Both the position numbers and the translations under genes were made by a program. A stretch of 64,000 bases of DNA. Origin: Dyadobacter fermentans DSM 18053 (GTDB taxonomy: Bacteria > Bacteroidota > Bacteroidia > Cytophagales > Spirosomataceae). Position 1 is the stretch's first letter, and every line of letters begins with the position of its first letter. Below are positions 62,739 to 64,000 of the stretch, piece after piece. The stretch covers positions 1,488,001 through 1,552,000 of the forward strand of contig NC_013037.1 of assembly GCF_000023125.1 (NCBI RefSeq), given 5' to 3'. The notes under the pieces are model-generated. The model saw nothing but the letters and a program-made list of their open reading frames with translations. It searched no databases and was not told where the DNA came from.

Positions 62739-63959
62739 TCATATTTTCACTACCAGCCGGTCTTCCAGCGCGGCATTCTGTCCCGGCCCGATGTGGCGCT
62801 CATGGGGAAGCGTATAGAATTCGGCGGTGAGCGTGATGCCGTCGGCTGTTCTTTCCAAAAGCACTTTTAGAAATCCGTGCTTGGTATCGCAGCTGCTTTC
62901 CAGCTGAATGCCTTCGAAAATGGGTAATGCGCTGGTGAAACGGTAGTCGTTTGTGTAAGCGACGGGGTGCAGCTCGTCGTACCCGCCGCTACCTGCCACA
63001 ATGAAAGGCAGCACGCGGCCGCCGTGGTAGTACCTGCTGAAACGCTGGTAATTATGCACGTGCCCGCTGAAAACGATGTCGGGATAAATGCCGGTTTCTT
63101 CAAAAACACCTTCCAGTAATTCGATCATCGGAATGCTCGAACCGTGGTTGATATCCGCCGAATAAGGCGAATGGTGCAGGCAGAGGATCACGGCTTTGTC
63201 GGGGCGCTCTTTATCGGCGGTCCGGAGTTCGTGCATGAGCCAATTGCGCTGCTCGTCGGTCACTACGCCGAATTTGGGCACATTGCTATACATACCGATG
63301 ATGTTCGCGAGCGGAGTGACGAGCGTCCAGTACACGTTCGGCTGGATCATGCTTTTCCGTTCCGCATTGCCGCTGAAAGGCACCGTGCGGCGCTCGGTAT
63401 CGCAAAAAACGGTCGTGAATGCATCGAGACTGCCGTAACGGACGCGGCTGTCGGGATTGATGTCGCTGTCGTGGTTGCCGGGGATCGCGAAAATCGGCCC
63501 GGGGTATTTTTTATAAGGATCGAAAAACTGACGCTGGTACTCGCTGGCTTCACCGTGATTGTACACCACATCGCCGAGGTGGAACAAAAACTGCGGTTCG
63601 TAGCCTGTTTTCTCCGTCGCTTCAAACTGCTTCACCATTTCCCCTACCACCAGTTTCTGAAAATCGGGCGTGCGGATGCTGCCGGTATCGCCTACCATGT
63701 GGAATGCCAGCTTGTTCTGATCGGGCACGGGATCGATGGCTTCGAGATCGAGGTGGTAAGGATATTTTCCGGACGGTTTGGGTGCGGGCTGGTACTTGAA
63801 GGTATCGTCGGGAACGTCTCTTTTGAAAACGGGTTTGGAGAATTTCTTGAAAAAATCTGGTTTCATTACGGATGGCTGCCATTTATCAGCCTTTTTTGCT
63901 TTCGACAGCGGAAAGCTAACAAAATTCCAAAACACCTCTTCTTTTTTCTTCGCATCCAT
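62739..63959 (-). CDS. Calcineurin-like metallophosphoesterase
   Basis: 406 residues, no signal peptide seen. Motifs in order: GDTG (AFHMVGDTGSIRT, GDxx), GDVVYN in HLGDVVYNHGE, GNHD in PGNHDSDINP, HHSPY and GHVHNYQRF (GHxH), all ligand positions of the dinuclear metal site. Probably a phosphodiesterase or phosphatase of the PP-type. The first 50 residues (KKEEVFWNFVSFPLSKAKKAD) are a basic extension. The ATG at 63959 is in the window, so the gene looks complete. Confidence 0.88.
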   Translation of the reverse strand: MDAKKKEEVFWNFVSFPLSKAKKADKWQPSVMKPDFFKKFSKPVFKRDVPDDTFKYQPAPKPSGKYPYHLDLEAIDPVPDQNKLAFHMVGDTGSIRTPDFQKLVVGEMVKQFEATEKTGYEPQFLFHLGDVVYNHGEASEYQRQFFDPYKKYPGPIFAIPGNHDSDINPDSRVRYGSLDAFTTVFCDTERRTVPFSGNAERKSMIQPNVYWTLVTPLANIIGMYSNVPKFGVVTDEQRNWLMHELRTADKERPDKAVILCLHHSPYSADINHGSSIPMIELLEGVFEETGIYPDIVFSGHVHNYQRFSRYYHGGRVLPFIVAGSGGYDELHPVAYTNDYRFTSALPIFEGIQLESSCDTKHGFLKVLLERTADGITLTAEFYTLPHERHIGPGQNAALEDRLVVKI

Positions 63960-64000
63960 ACAACCAATTCCTCATCTTGCGGCCTCTTTAATCCGAATAC

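Noticed and set aside
1..64000. CRISPR arrays, tRNA or rRNA genes, insertion sequences, prophage
   Set aside because: I looked for regularly spaced direct repeats, tRNA-like clover-leaf segments, rRNA stretches and transposase motifs and saw none.

Overview
The window looks like chromosome of a Bacteroidota bacterium, most likely a Cytophagales/Spirosomataceae member close to Dyadobacter. This rests on gene content: LytS/LytTR pairs, a beta-propeller (two-component regulator propeller) sensor kinase, a TonB-receptor-like barrel with a CarboxypepD_reg-like plug, GH97, BlaI/M56 pairs, an ECF sigma factor with a membrane anti-sigma-like partner, and Bacteroidota-type promoters (TAnnTTTG at -7). 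Base composition is moderately GC-rich in genes and AT-rich between them. I see no rRNA, tRNA, insertion sequence, prophage or CRISPR array. Most genes are housekeeping-accessory: stress, transport, signalling and small-molecule metabolism.

Layout. 1-4.4 kb: DinB proteins, a secreted Pro/Gln/Thr-rich protein, an MFS exporter, a VOC protein and YjbQ. 4.5-7.5 kb (minus strand): a tightly coupled three-gene operon made of a J-domain/degenerate-kinase protein, a von Willebrand A (vWA) protein and a divergent adenylosuccinate-synthetase homologue. This is the best candidate for an undescribed system. 7.8-9.8 kb: a frameshifted small gene, DoxX, DinB and a thioredoxin-like protein. 9.8-15.8 kb (minus): a catabolic cluster of LacI regulator, non-canonical Nramp-family transporter, Rossmann epimerase-like protein, DapA-like lyase and Tat-exported enolase-superfamily enzyme. 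16-29.4 kb: bestrophin, then a signalling-rich stretch with a response regulator and kinase, a LytTR regulator with a 1015-residue propeller kinase, an outer-membrane barrel and three related NarL-type regulators.

29.4-31.8 kb: BlaI/BlaR1-like pair with two operator dyads. 31.8-35 kb: old-yellow-enzyme reductase, Crp-like regulator, SDR and divergent HxlR regulator. 35-41.4 kb: a GT39 glycosyltransferase, an ECF sigma factor with a membrane/barrel partner, two lipoproteins and MscS. 41.5-50.5 kb: AI-2E-family permease, LytTR regulator, AraC proteins, FAD oxidoreductase, PBP1A and SDR. 50.7-58.5 kb: a large GAF-domain protein, a DUF4198 protein with a short Fur-like protein, an AbrB-like/AT-hook protein, GH97 glycosidase and a PepSY membrane protein. 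58.8-61.9 kb: two LytS kinases and one LytTR regulator, the second kinase carrying a probable C-terminal frameshift. 61.9-64 kb: a lipoprotein and a metallophosphoesterase.

Functional logic: envelope and nutrient sensing dominates. Three LytTR regulators, one LuxR/NarL regulator beside a kinase, and three orphan NarL-like regulators sit beside transporters and outer-membrane proteins. All family names come from reading motifs, not from database searches.
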